Position numbers and translations under genes: made by a program. From contig NZ_CP109000.1 in NCBI RefSeq assembly GCF_036226605.1, positions 7,870,501-7,934,500 on the forward strand: a stretch of 64,000 nucleotides of DNA, written 5' to 3'. This document shows, in pieces, positions 1 to 8,768 of this stretch; the first letter of the stretch is position 1, and every line of letters begins with the position of its first letter. Source of the DNA: Streptomyces sp. NBC_00704. GTDB lineage: Bacteria > Actinomycetota > Actinomycetes > Streptomycetales > Streptomycetaceae. The notes below the pieces were generated by a model. It ran no database searches. It was not told where the DNA came from and worked only from the letters and a program-made list of their open reading frames with translations.

Positions 1-215
1 AGGCGGAGGCCGAGGCCGGGGAGCGCGGTCGGCCGGTCGCGACGCGTTCCGCGACGGCCGTCCGGGTCGTGACGGCGGTGCTCTGTCTCGGGGTGGCCGC
101 GGGAGCGATGGTCGACGTGTACCGGATCGGTGACTCCGGCGCCAAGGCCGCCTGGAAGGACGGCTTCTCCAAGAGCGCCAAGGGTGCCCAGAGCGTCCGG
201 GGCGACGACGACTGA
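1..215 (+). CDS. DUF2231-type membrane protein, C-terminal end (partial)
   Basis: An open frame enters from the left edge and ends at the TGA at 213-215, giving about 70 residues. A short hydrophobic stretch (VVTAVLCLGVAAGAMVDVYR) is followed by the hydrophilic tail IGDSGAKAAWKDGFSK. This matches, from memory, the C-terminal end of Streptomyces DUF2231 membrane proteins. The start and most membrane segments lie outside the window, so only the family guess can be offered. A broken gene of the same family lies at 54493-54686. Confidence 0.6.
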   Translation, partial: AEAEAGERGRPVATRSATAVRVVTAVLCLGVAAGAMVDVYRIGDSGAKAAWKDGFSKSAKGAQSVRGDDD

Positions 216-441
216 CGGAGCGTGACCCGCCATTGACGCCGGCCCCGATGGACCGACCGGCTCTGCGCGAGGGCAGTGCGGGCCTGCTCCGTCGGGCCGG
301 CGTCCCGTCACGCGCCGCCGCGCTCTTTCCGCAGCGCGCGACGGGCCGACTCGTCCGGCCGCCGCCTCAGGAACGCCGCGGCGCACTGCCGCGGCGCACT
401 GCCGTGGCGTGCTCCGCGCGAAGCGCGAGCCGCCGGCGTCA

Positions 442-1047
442 TCACGGCGGTGAGAAGGGAGGCCCGGACGGCTGCGAGCCGGGCTGCCCGGAGGGGTGCT
501 CGGACACCTGCGCGGAAGGGACGAGCCTCAGCCCGGTGACGAGATCGGGCCGTATACGCACCGCGTGGTCCGTCGTCTCCGTCCCCCACGGGCGCAGCAT
601 TTTCTGATATCTCGCCACCTGACGGGGATCGGTGATCAGCCGTGCGTAGCCGGTGACGATGACGCTCCACCCGAGAAGGGTGTCGGGATCGATGTCGTCC
701 GCCTCGTAGGCCACGACGACGCCCTGAGCGTCGTCGTGGCGTGTGTAGCTGCTCAGGGCCGCGCTCTCATGGGTGCGGATGACGATGTCACCGTCGTCCA
801 GCACGTGGTTGGCCGGACGGACGGTCGGCAGCGCGTGCCGGGTGAAGACGATCCTGCCCAAGGACACGCTGCCGAGCAGGCTCAGCGCCTCGGCGGCGTC
901 CAGTTCGATGCTGTGGCGCGGCCAGGCGGCGGGCAGGGCGCCCTCGACGGTCATGACGAGGTCGCGCGCCGGTGCGGTGCGCGCGGGACGTTGGCCGGCG
1001 GCCGCAGGCGGTGCGGCGAACCGGCGGCCGGTGGGCCGGGATGACAT
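442..1047 (-). CDS. pyridoxamine 5'-phosphate oxidase (PPOX) family flavoprotein
   Basis: A protein of 201 residues. Residues about 40-160 form the FMN-binding split-barrel of the PPOX family; GRIVFTRHALPTVRPANHVL and the later HESAALSSYTRHD are typical. Such small proteins bind FMN, F420 or heme, and the substrate cannot be read from sequence. The start at 1047 has AGGA about 8 bases upstream. The downstream in-frame ATG at 954 has no ribosome-binding site. The last 20 residues are rich in Pro, Ser and Gly. The gene stands alone, with a perfect 14-base palindrome about 130 bases upstream. PPOX genes are common members of Streptomyces OsdR/DevR dormancy regulons, which makes hypoxia or stress control plausible but unproven. 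Confidence 0.8.
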   Translation of the reverse strand: MSSRPTGRRFAAPPAAAGQRPARTAPARDLVMTVEGALPAAWPRHSIELDAAEALSLLGSVSLGRIVFTRHALPTVRPANHVLDDGDIVIRTHESAALSSYTRHDDAQGVVVAYEADDIDPDTLLGWSVIVTGYARLITDPRQVARYQKMLRPWGTETTDHAVRIRPDLVTGLRLVPSAQVSEHPSGQPGSQPSGPPFSPP

Positions 1048-1173
1048 GGGCGGTCCTCTGCCTTCCTGGGCTGGGCGGTGACCGGTGACCTCGGTGCTGG
1101 AAGCGCCGGACGTTCGACGGACCGCGTACGGAGGGAACACTTCGATGGAACGTCGGCCGAGCGCCCGGCAGTA

Positions 1174-1187
1174 GGGCCGATCGGCCC
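1174..1187. promoter_or_regulatory. perfect palindrome GGGCCGATCGGCCC upstream of the PPOX gene
   Basis: A perfect 14-base palindrome about 130 bases upstream of the PPOX start. Its G/C-rich arms around a central GATC resemble the sites bound by NarL-type response regulators of the DevR/OsdR group. This is a resemblance from memory, not a matrix score. Confidence 0.45.
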
Positions 1188-1251
1188 AGATCGTCCTCCC
1201 GGTCGGCCTGTCTCTTCGTGCGTGTGCCCGCCCTGCGCCCGCCGGTCGCGG

Positions 1252-1480
1252 TGTCGTCACCACGTGGTGTCCAACGCGTCCTGCACCACCACCTGCGTGG
1301 CTCCGTGGTGAAGGTGATCGACGACTCCTTCGGCCTGGCCAAGGGCCTGATGACGACCACCCGCGGTTGGACCGACGACCGCCTTCTTGCGGATCCGGCG
1401 GCCGCAGGGCGCGAGCCCGCGCGGGCAGAACTGTTCCGACCGGCGCCTCCGCAGCCCCGGACGCGTGGCCCACTCGTTCC
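1252..1480 (+). pseudogene. gap: decayed glyceraldehyde-3-phosphate dehydrogenase fragment
   Basis: Three successive forward frames spell the GAPDH catalytic core. First comes RHHVVSNASCTTTCVAP, with the catalytic Cys of SNASCTT. Next, in another frame, comes VVKVIDDSFGLAKGLMTTTRG and WTDDRLL, where the family has KVLHDNFGIEKGLMTTVHAYTNDQ. A third frame holds RRARARAGRTVPTGASAA, for the family RRARAAALNIIPTSTGAA. At least two frame breaks separate the parts. Both ends of the gene are missing, so no functional enzyme is possible. Flanking sequence up to 1617 shows no other gene. Confidence 0.8.
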
Positions 1481-1617
1481 AGGGCCTGCGGCAGCACGTT
1501 GCGTGCTCGGCTGGTTGCGCTTCGGGCGGGGCCTCCGCCGCCGTTGCCGCCGTCGCCCTGCGGCGGAGGCCGGACGCAAGTCGCCGGCACCCGGTGCCGC
1601 CCGTGGCGCCCGCGTTG

Positions 1618-2070
1618 TCAGCCGCTCGCCGAATCCAGGGCGGACTGGAGTGACTGGCGGTACCCGTCGCTCGTGTACGTGGCGCCGGAAACCGTGTCGA
1701 TGTCGGCGCTCTGCGCCTGGAGGGCCTCGGCCCTCAGCCGGGGGACGGCGTAGCTGTTGATCTCCTGGTCCCGTGGGTTGTCCGTGGGGTAGGCGACAGC
1801 GGTCACGTCGGTGAGCTTGCCGTTCCCCAGGGTGATACGGACCTGGACAGGGCCCCAACGGGTCTGGACCGAGTCGCCGGTGATAGTGGTTCTCGTGCCC
1901 GTGTCCGTGCCCGCGCTGGAACCGCCGGAGGGGGCGGTCGCAGGGGCCTGCACGGCGACCTGCGGCGTCGTGTGCGGCTTCAGCGACAGCAGCAGCACCA
2001 TCCCGGAGACGGTGGCGGCGCTCGCCAGCACGATGCGGCGCAGGGGGTGGTTCTTCTTCAGCGCGTGCAC
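1618..2070 (-). CDS. FMN-binding domain protein, membrane-anchored
   Basis: A protein of 150 residues with one N-terminal membrane segment (about 12-30), a Ser/Thr/Gly/Pro linker, and an extracytoplasmic FMN-binding domain (about 65-148). The motif DTVSGATYTS fits the D-x-x-S-G-A-T flavinylation consensus, so the Thr is the likely covalent FMN site, attached by an ApbE-type transferase not seen here. It follows the ferric-reductase-like gene on the same strand by 55 bases. The pair probably forms an electron path from cytoplasmic NAD(P)H across the membrane to an external flavin. The final electron acceptor is unknown. Confidence 0.85.
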   Translation of the reverse strand: MHALKKNHPLRRIVLASAATVSGMVLLLSLKPHTTPQVAVQAPATAPSGGSSAGTDTGTRTTITGDSVQTRWGPVQVRITLGNGKLTDVTAVAYPTDNPRDQEINSYAVPRLRAEALQAQSADIDTVSGATYTSDGYRQSLQSALDSASG

Positions 2071-2125
2071 GTCTATGACCTCATTGCTCTCAAGACCTTC
2101 GAAGCTGTCGAAACTTCCGCAGCTC

Positions 2126-3478
2126 TCACAGCTCGAACGATTCGTGGTGGATACGGCGGTCCGGGACCCCGGCGGTGCGCAGCGCCTCGTACACGTCGCG
2201 GGCGAAACCGTGCGGACCGCAGAGGTACACGTCGTGTCCGGACAGGTCGGGTACGGCGGCCCGCAGGGATCGGGCCGTCACGATCGGGCGTTGTCCGTCC
2301 GGCCCATTGAGCGCATACAGCACCCTCGCCCCGCGCCACCGGGCAACCGCCTCCAACTCACCACCCAGTGCGAGGTCTTCGGTCGTACGGGCCCGGTAGA
2401 GCAGGGTGACCTCGCCGGGCAGCGTCTCGAACAGCGCCCGCAGCGGGGTAATGCCGACCCCTCCCGCGATCAGCAGGGACTTGTGGGTGGTGCCCCGGTC
2501 CGCGGTCAGCGAGCCGTACGGTCCCTCCGCCCACACCCGGGTGCCCGGCCGCAGCCCTGCCACGGCCGCGCTGTGGTCGCCGAGCGCCTTGACGGTGATG
2601 CGCATCCGGTCGGGGCGGGGCGGCGCCGACAGCGAGTACGGCGTCGAGGTACGCGCCAGCCCCGCCCCCAGGAACCGCCAGCGGAAGAACTGCCCTGGCA
2701 GTGCGCCCAGCCGGTCCAGCCGATGGCCGCGCACGACAACGGAGTACACGCCCGGCGCCTCCTTGTGCACGGACTGCACACTCAGCCGGTGACGCAGATT
2801 GAGCCGTACGGGGGCGAGGATCCGGAACCAGACCACCAGGGCAGCGACACCCAGGTACAGCACGTACCAGGCGGCTGTGGCCGCCGCGTCGCCGGAGAAG
2901 TCCTGGCCGAGGGCCAGCTGGTGGCCGAAGCCGAGGAAAACGGCGGCGTAGGTGAGGAGGTGGACGTAGTACCAGAACTCGTGGCTGGTGCGGCGGCGTA
3001 CGGCGCGCACCGAGGTGATGCCGACCGCGAGCAGGATCACCGTCCCGGCTGTCGCCTTCAGCATCTCGGGATAGTCCAGGATCACGGTGGTCGTCTCGTG
3101 CCAGAGTGAGGCGTGGTCCTGGGCGGCGTACCCGGCGAGGATGAGCACGACGTGCGCGATCAGGAGGCAGATCGTGTAGCGGCCGGCCATCGCGTGCCAG
3201 CGCGCGACCCGGTCGGATCCGATCCGCCGCTCCAGCAATGGGACGCGGGCCATCAGGCCGACGAGGACGGCGCAGGCGTACCCGCTGAGCAAACCCGCGA
3301 TCCGGCCCGCTCCGCTCAGCCATCCCGCGGTGCCGACGACCGAACCGGTGTTCCGCCACCACAGCGCGATCACGGCCGCCGCCCCGGCCCACAGCAGGAC
3401 CAGCACCGGGCCCGCCGGGGAGCTGCGCGCGGCGAGCCGCACGGGCGGTGCTGTCCGCCGCTGGTACATGGTGGTCAT
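2126..3478 (-). CDS. ferric reductase-like transmembrane oxidoreductase
   Basis: A protein of 450 residues. The N-terminal half (about 20-220) carries some six membrane segments with His residues in WHAMAGRYTICLLIAHVVL and WYYVHLLTYAAVFLGFGHQL, suited to heme binding. The C-terminal half is a ferredoxin-NADP reductase module, with the FAD motif R-T-S-T-P-Y-S-L near 280, the NAD site GGVGITPLRALF near 340, and the ending CGPHGFARDVYEAL. It should move electrons from NAD(P)H through FAD and heme to the outer face, probably onto the FMN-binding protein encoded just downstream. The start at 3478 has AAGGA at good spacing. The two-component genes beginning at 3629 are transcribed away from it across 150 bases, so they may control it. 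Confidence 0.88.
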   Translation of the reverse strand: MTTMYQRRTAPPVRLAARSSPAGPVLVLLWAGAAAVIALWWRNTGSVVGTAGWLSGAGRIAGLLSGYACAVLVGLMARVPLLERRIGSDRVARWHAMAGRYTICLLIAHVVLILAGYAAQDHASLWHETTTVILDYPEMLKATAGTVILLAVGITSVRAVRRRTSHEFWYYVHLLTYAAVFLGFGHQLALGQDFSGDAAATAAWYVLYLGVAALVVWFRILAPVRLNLRHRLSVQSVHKEAPGVYSVVVRGHRLDRLGALPGQFFRWRFLGAGLARTSTPYSLSAPPRPDRMRITVKALGDHSAAVAGLRPGTRVWAEGPYGSLTADRGTTHKSLLIAGGVGITPLRALFETLPGEVTLLYRARTTEDLALGGELEAVARWRGARVLYALNGPDGQRPIVTARSLRAAVPDLSGHDVYLCGPHGFARDVYEALRTAGVPDRRIHHESFEL

Positions 3479-3628
3479 GGGGGCGTCCTTTCGCAGGTTC
3501 CGTGCGCAACAGTGCGGGCGGAACCTCTCAGAACGCTTTGAAACGGCACCCCTGCCGGCGCACTCAGAGGAAACTCAGAGCATCCGCGCGTGCCCGCCGC
3601 ACCCGCGAGGGGTGATCCTGGAGACGCC

Positions 3629-4369
3629 ATGAACACCACCCGCTCCGGCCGCCCCGCCCTCACGCGTCCCGACGGCACTGCGCTGCGTGTCCTCGTCGTC
3701 GACGACGACCCCGACCTCGCCGAGGTGCTGTCGGGGGCCCTGCGCTACGAGGGCTGGCAGGTCCGTACCGCCGGCGACGGGGCCTCGGCCCTCGCGGCGG
3801 CCCGGGAACTGATGCCGGACGCGGTCGTGCTGGACGTGATGCTCCCGGACACCGACGGCTTCGCCGTCCTGAAGGCCCTGCAGGCCGTGAAGTCGGACGT
3901 GTGCGTGCTCTTCCTCACCGCCCGGGACGCCGTCGAGGACCGCATCGCGGGCATCACCGCGGGCGGCGACGACTACGTCACCAAGCCCTTCAGTCTGGAG
4001 GAGGTCGTCGCCCGGTTGCGCGGGCTGCTGCGCCGCGCGGGCATGGCCCGGCAGCTGGAGGAGGGCCCGCGGCTGACCGTGGGCGACCTGGTCATGGACG
4101 AGGAGGCCCGCGAGGTGACCCGCGCGGGTGAGCTGATCGAGCTGTCCCCGACCGAGTTCGAGCTGCTCCGCTTCCTGATGCGCAACCCCCGCCGCGTGCT
4201 CAGCAAGGCTCACATCCTCGACCGTGTCTGGTCGTACGATTTCGGCGGCCGCGCCCATGTCGTCGAGCTGTATATCTCCTACCTGCGAAAGAAGGTGGAC
4301 ACCGGCCGTGAGCCCATGATCCACACGGTGCGCGGGGCCGGATACGTCCTGAAGCCGGCGACGCGATGA
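3629..4369 (+). CDS. OmpR/PhoB-type response regulator
   Basis: A protein of 246 residues. The receiver domain (about 22-135) shows the acidic pocket VVDDDPD, the phosphoacceptor Asp in VVLDVMLPDTDG, and the conserved Lys in VTKPFS. The winged-helix DNA-binding domain (about 150-244) has the typical ELSPTEFELLRFLMRNPRRVLSK and VRGAGYVLKP segments, here split for length. ATG 3629 is chosen for its GGAG at 7 bases; a longer frame from a GTG at 3590 lacks one. The stop overlaps the kinase start (ATGA), so the two are translationally coupled. Confidence 0.93.
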   Translation: MNTTRSGRPALTRPDGTALRVLVVDDDPDLAEVLSGALRYEGWQVRTAGDGASALAAARELMPDAVVLDVMLPDTDGFAVLKALQAVKSDVCVLFLTARDAVEDRIAGITAGGDDYVTKPFSLEEVVARLRGLLRRAGMARQLEEGPRLTVGDLVMDEEAREVTRAGELIELSPTEFELLRFLMRNPRRVLSKAHILDRVWSYDFGGRAHVVELYISYLRKKVDTGREPMIHTVRGAGYVLKPATR

Positions 4370-5850
4370 GGAGGGCACGCAACCGGGCTCGACGGCTGCC
4401 CTGGCCGCACACCCTGCGCGCCCGGCTCACCTTCGGGCTCGTGGTGCTGCTGGCGGTCAGCTGTGCCGCCGTCGGTCTGGCCGCCGTGGTCGAACTCGGC
4501 GGCTTCCTCACCAGCCGCCTCGACGAACAGCTCACGGAGGCGGGACCCCGTTTCCCGGCGAGCCTGGAGCTCGGCGGCCGGCTGCCCGACGACCACGACG
4601 GCGACGAGCACGGCGACACACGCCGGCAGGCAACGGGCACCTTCGGCGCTCGTCTGCTCGACGGCACGGTCACCCACGCGGCGGTCGTACGCTCCGCCGG
4701 CACCCTGAACGTCACCCTGACCCCCACCGACGGGAAACGGCTCGCCGCAGTCCCCGTCGACGGCAAGGGCCACACCATCGACCTCGCCGCCTTGGACGAC
4801 TACCGGGTCATGGCGGCGGACGGCATCGACGGCGATGTACTCGTCACCGGGCTGCCTCTGGAGCCCGTCGAGGCCGCCGTCCACCGCCTGGAACTGGTCG
4901 CCGGAATCGTCTTCGGCGCGGCACTCACCGTCACCGGCGTCGCGGGAGCCCTGTGGGTGCGCTGGTCGCTGCGCCCGCTGAGCCGGGTCGCCGCGACCGC
5001 CACCCGGGTCAGCGAACTTCCGCTGGCCAGCGGCGAGGTCACCCTGCCCCCGCGCGCCCCCGAGTCCGGCCCGCGCAGCGAGGTGGGCCAGGTGGCAGGC
5101 GCCTTCAACCGCATGCTCGGCCATGTCGAGGACGCGCTGACCAAACGGCACGCCAGCGAGGAACGGCTGCGCAGCTTCGCCGCCGACGCCAGCCACGAAC
5201 TGCGCACCCCGGTCGCCTCCGTCCGTGGCCACGCCGAGCTCGCCCTGCTGCACCCGGGCCCGGTGCCGCCGGAGGTCACCCGGGCCCTGGAGCGCATCGC
5301 CGCCGAGTCCTCCCGCATGGGCGCGATGGTCGACGACCTCCTGCTCCTCGCCCGCCTGGACGCCGGCCGCCCCCTTCAGGCACTGCCCGTCGACGTCACG
5401 CGCCTCGTCCTCGACGCGGTGACGGACGCGCGGGCCGCGGGCCCCGCTCACCGCTGGGAGCTGGACCTTCCGGAGGACCCCATGACGGTCACCGGCGACG
5501 GACACCGCCTGCACCAGGTGGTGGCCAACCTGCTGGCCAACGCCCGTCTGCACACTCCCGCCGGCACCAAGGTGACGGTGACCCTGGAGGCGGACGGCAC
5601 GACGGCCACCCTGAAGGTCCACGACGACGGACCCGGCGTCATCGACGACATCCAGCCCGGCGTCTTCGAACGCTTCACCCGCGCAGAGCGCCACACCAAG
5701 GACGCGGGAGGCGGCGCGGGCCTCGGCCTGTCGATCGTCGCCGCGGTGGCACAGGCACACGGAGGGAGCGTCAGCCTCGAGAGCGCACCGGGGTCGACGA
5801 CCTTCACGGTGCGGCTTCCCCGGGCCCTCGAGCAGGCCGATCGGGGCTGA
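4366..5850 (+). CDS. sensor histidine kinase
   Basis: A protein of 494 residues. A membrane segment near 20-42, an extracytoplasmic sensor region (about 45-170) with an acidic/His-rich patch (DDHDGDEHGDT), and a second membrane segment near 170-195 precede a HAMP linker. HisKA follows with the phosphoacceptor His in FAADASHELRTPVAS near 277. The ATPase domain shows the N box (HQVVANLLANARLH), G1 (DDGPG) and G2 (GLGLSIV). It pairs with the response regulator that overlaps its start. The inducing signal is unknown. The acidic/His patch could bind a metal, which would suit the neighbouring ferric-reductase genes, but that is inference. Confidence 0.92.
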   Translation: MRRARNRARRLPWPHTLRARLTFGLVVLLAVSCAAVGLAAVVELGGFLTSRLDEQLTEAGPRFPASLELGGRLPDDHDGDEHGDTRRQATGTFGARLLDGTVTHAAVVRSAGTLNVTLTPTDGKRLAAVPVDGKGHTIDLAALDDYRVMAADGIDGDVLVTGLPLEPVEAAVHRLELVAGIVFGAALTVTGVAGALWVRWSLRPLSRVAATATRVSELPLASGEVTLPPRAPESGPRSEVGQVAGAFNRMLGHVEDALTKRHASEERLRSFAADASHELRTPVASVRGHAELALLHPGPVPPEVTRALERIAAESSRMGAMVDDLLLLARLDAGRPLQALPVDVTRLVLDAVTDARAAGPAHRWELDLPEDPMTVTGDGHRLHQVVANLLANARLHTPAGTKVTVTLEADGTTATLKVHDDGPGVIDDIQPGVFERFTRAERHTKDAGGGAGLGLSIVAAVAQAHGGSVSLESAPGSTTFTVRLPRALEQADRG

Positions 5851-6447
5851 GCAGCGGCAGGTCTCGGCAGGTCTCGGTTCGGCCGGTCGAAGCCGTCGCC
5901 CCCGAGGCCGTCCCCGCGGCCAAGCCTCTGTGCCGGTCGGCCCTTGGCGGGCCGCGCGGCCGAGGTACGAATGGCCCCTGCCGTCGGAAGCGGGGCGGCG
6001 CAGGCTGGAAGACGAGAATATGAAGCCATGGCGCTGTGGTTCGGCGACGACGACGATCACCCCGAGCGCGTGCCGTCACAGGTCCAGGGCCTGGCGGCGG
6101 ACCAGGCCGGCGCGGTCGTCGACGGGCAGCGCTGTCAGGGCGGCGATCGCACGACGGCACGCCTGCTCGGTGTCGCCGTCGTGAGGGGAGCACGCCGCCG
6201 CGTCGGTATTCAGCAGGGTGCGCGCCATTGGTGCTGGTCGGCACGGGACGTTGCGGGCTTCAACGAAGTGATGTGTCCGGCGAGGTCACAGGCGACTTGT
6301 CGGAGTGCCGGGCGGGGCCCGCTGCGTCCAGCCTCCGGGTGGGCCGCGGTCAGCGCCGCCCCCCAAGGATGATCTTCCAGACGCACGTGGCGACCTGCAG
6401 ATTGAGCTGGGTGCCCACATCCGCCAGGGTAAAGGGAGAGTCCAGCC
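5851..6447. other. intergenic stretch without a convincing gene
   Basis: About 600 bases with no intact gene. On the minus strand 6076-6228 encodes 50 residues ending RAIAALTALPVDDRAGLVRRQALDL. This resembles the C-terminal tail of a Streptomyces TPR-type XRE regulator and is probably a remnant. The AGGGAGAG at about 6430 is the ribosome-binding site of the next gene. Confidence 0.4.
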
Positions 6448-6848
6448 ATGCAAGTGTCGTCTCAGGGCGTGACGGTCGTAGCTCTCCTGGCGGATCCCGA
6501 TGCGCCGACGGAGATCGCGCAGCGGATGGCCCAGTCACTTCCTGCTCGGCTCACCGACAAGTCGGGCCGGGGGCGACGGTTCGGCGTCGAGGTGGTCAGC
6601 GAGCCCTTGACCTCAGGGACCGAGGACCCGCCCACCTTGATGCGCCGGATCAGGGACCGTGGGAGTGCGGAGAACTGGGACATCGTCGTCGCCCTCACCG
6701 ACCGTCCGCTGCACTCACACGGGCGCAAGCTCGTTGTGAATCTGAGCCACGAACACGGCTTGGCGCTGCTGTCTCTCCCTTCGCTGGGGGCTTGCGGCTA
6801 CAGACAGGGGCCCGGCGGGCCGTGGAAGAAACCGTGCTCGGCTTGTAG
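6448..6848 (+). pseudogene. truncated conserved actinobacterial protein, frameshifted
   Basis: The reading starts well: ATG behind AGGGAGAG, then VTVVALLADPDAPTEIAQRMA, followed by WDIVVALTDRPL and LVVNLSHEHGLALLSLPSLG. From memory this is the N-terminal part of a conserved actinobacterial membrane protein of several hundred residues. At the run of five G at 6786-6790 the frame shifts. The neighbouring frame then continues the family sequence as LRLQTGARRAVEETVLGL and stops at 6848. No membrane segments follow. Both a slip and a 3' truncation are present. The function of the family is not known to me. Confidence 0.6.
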
Positions 6849-6896
6849 TGGTCGGAGGGCAGTTCCTCGCCGCGGAGTCGTGCGAGTCGTCCGTCG

Positions 6897-8768
6897 TCAG
6901 CTCTTGCCGAGGAGGCGCCAGATCTGGTTCTTCTTGGTGGCCAGTGCGCTCGCGGGATCGCAGGTCCATTGGTGGATTTGGGCGCGGGCCGTGGTCGAGA
7001 CGTTGCTGACGTCGACGCACTTGCCGCTGTGGACGGCGACCAGCTGGTAGTCCTGGCTGTTGCCGAGCGCGGTGACGGGGTTGAGTGTGAACTGCTGGTC
7101 GGCGGCGCCGTTGCAGGTGTACTGGGTGACGGCGGCGTCATCGGCCGTGGAGGCCTGGGACACGTCCAGGCACTTGCCGCTGAGCTCGTTGACGACGGTG
7201 TACGTGTCGGTCTTGCCGCTCACCGGCTTGAGGTCGAGCATCTGCTGGTAGCCGCCCTCGCAGTAGTACTGCTGGTACTGGGTGCCGTTGGCGGTGCTGA
7301 GGTTGGTGTCGTCCAGGCACTGGCCGCTGTTCTGGCTGACGGCCACGGTGGAGATGGTGGCGTTGGACGGAGGCAGCAGGGTGACGGTGTAGCCGTCCTT
7401 GGCGTTCGTCCACGGGAGGGACACCGAGGCCGCGTTGTTGCTGACCGTCAGGGTCGTGTCGGCAACGGTCGTCGGTCCGGCGACGGCGGCTCCGCCGTTG
7501 TACGGGATGCGCTGGACCACCGCGCGGACCTTGCCGCTTTCCACCACCGACGTGGTGTTCAGGCCGATCAGGTTGACGGTGACGTTGCCGGTGTTGCCGC
7601 TGCTGCCGAGCAGCACCTTGGCGTTCTTCGCGGTGTTGTCCTTGGTGGCCAGGCCGTCGGTGCCGGTGCCCGGGATCAGGTTGACGATGTTGCCGGTCTG
7701 CTGGCCGTAGTAGCGGTACATGAACCACTCGCCCAGCGGCAGGTACTGGCCGGCGCTGTTCTTGGTGAGCAGGGCCGCCTCGTAGTCGTGCAGGTGGGTG
7801 CCGGAGGCCCAGTTGCCGCGCAGGCCGTCGGCGCCGGCCCGCTCCAGGCGGCCGATGAACCAGGCACCGCCGCCCGGGGACTGCATGGACGCCGTCGCGT
7901 ACTCGTTGATCTCGTACGGCCGGGTGTTCGTCAGTCCGGCCGCGGAGAGGGTCGAGTTGGCACGGCCGACATCGGTGACCGGGTCACCGGGCTCGTCGTG
8001 CCAGCTGTAGATGTCCGGGGCGACGTTGTTGGCCTTGACGTAGTTCAGGTAGGTGGTCCACCAGGTGTTGGAGGAGTTGGGCTGGCCGGCGATGCTGGGG
8101 CCGACGATCAGCTGGCTGGGGAACGCGGCGCGGACCCGGGCGTGGAAGCGTGACCACATCTGCAGATACTGGGTCTGTGACCGGCCCCAGAAGCCTGCGC
8201 CGTCGGGCTCGTTTCACAGGTCCCACTGGACCGTCATGTTGTTGGCCTTGACGTCGTTGACGAGCTGGGTGACGAAGTTGTCGAACTGCGTCCAGTCACT
8301 GTTGTCGCCGGGCCAGCCCTGGTTGGTGGTTCCGTCCGCACCCCACAGGTCGTGCGGGAGCAGTTCGAAGGTGCCGCCGAGGGCGACGGTCCGCTTGTAC
8401 TGGGCCAGGGTGGAGTTCCAGCGGGTCTGGTAGTCGGCGAGGCTGGTGGCGTAGCCGCCGCTGTTGAGCTGTGCGCCGCCGGCCCGCATGAAGTGCCACT
8501 TGATGTCCTTGAAGAAGTGGTCCTGCGGGAGTGAGCCGTTCGGCGTCATCCCGTAGATCATCCCGGAGGCGTGGTACGTGGGAGCGCCCCCGGCGGTGGC
8601 GAAGTCGACGGTGACACTGGTGTCGGCGGCCTGCGACGGGGTCGCGGGCAGCAGCGTGGTGGCCACCGCGGCCGTGAGGGCCGCGAGGCAGGACGCCGCT
8701 CGGCGCCCCGTGCGGTTTCGGGTACCGGGAAGTGTCCGGGGGGTCCTGGGTGTCCAAGGCGAGTTCAT
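6897..8768 (-). pseudogene. secreted clan GH-A-like glycosidase with ricin-type lectin domain, interrupted by TGA
   Basis: Read through one stop, this is a 623-codon secreted enzyme. It has a signal peptide ending TPSQAADT, a TIM-barrel glycosidase (about 45-400), and a C-terminal ricin B beta-trefoil with three SGxC(L/V)D repeats (about 475-620). The TGA at 8214-8216 replaces the Trp of QWDLWNEPDG; N-E-P holds the acid/base Glu of clan GH-A enzymes. Sequence on both sides stays in frame, so TGG to TGA is the only visible lesion. Start 8768 has AGGAG at 7 bases and overlaps the preceding glycosidase stop (ATGA). It is the last gene of the sugar operon and probably attacked an extracellular polysaccharide. 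The exact GH family is uncertain. Confidence 0.8.

Noticed and set aside
4279..6060. Long antisense reading frame across the histidine kinase
   Set aside because: It mirrors the codon structure of the true gene, has no ribosome-binding site and no recognisable family. The same holds for many long antisense frames here, as at 22189-24261 and 52792-54780.
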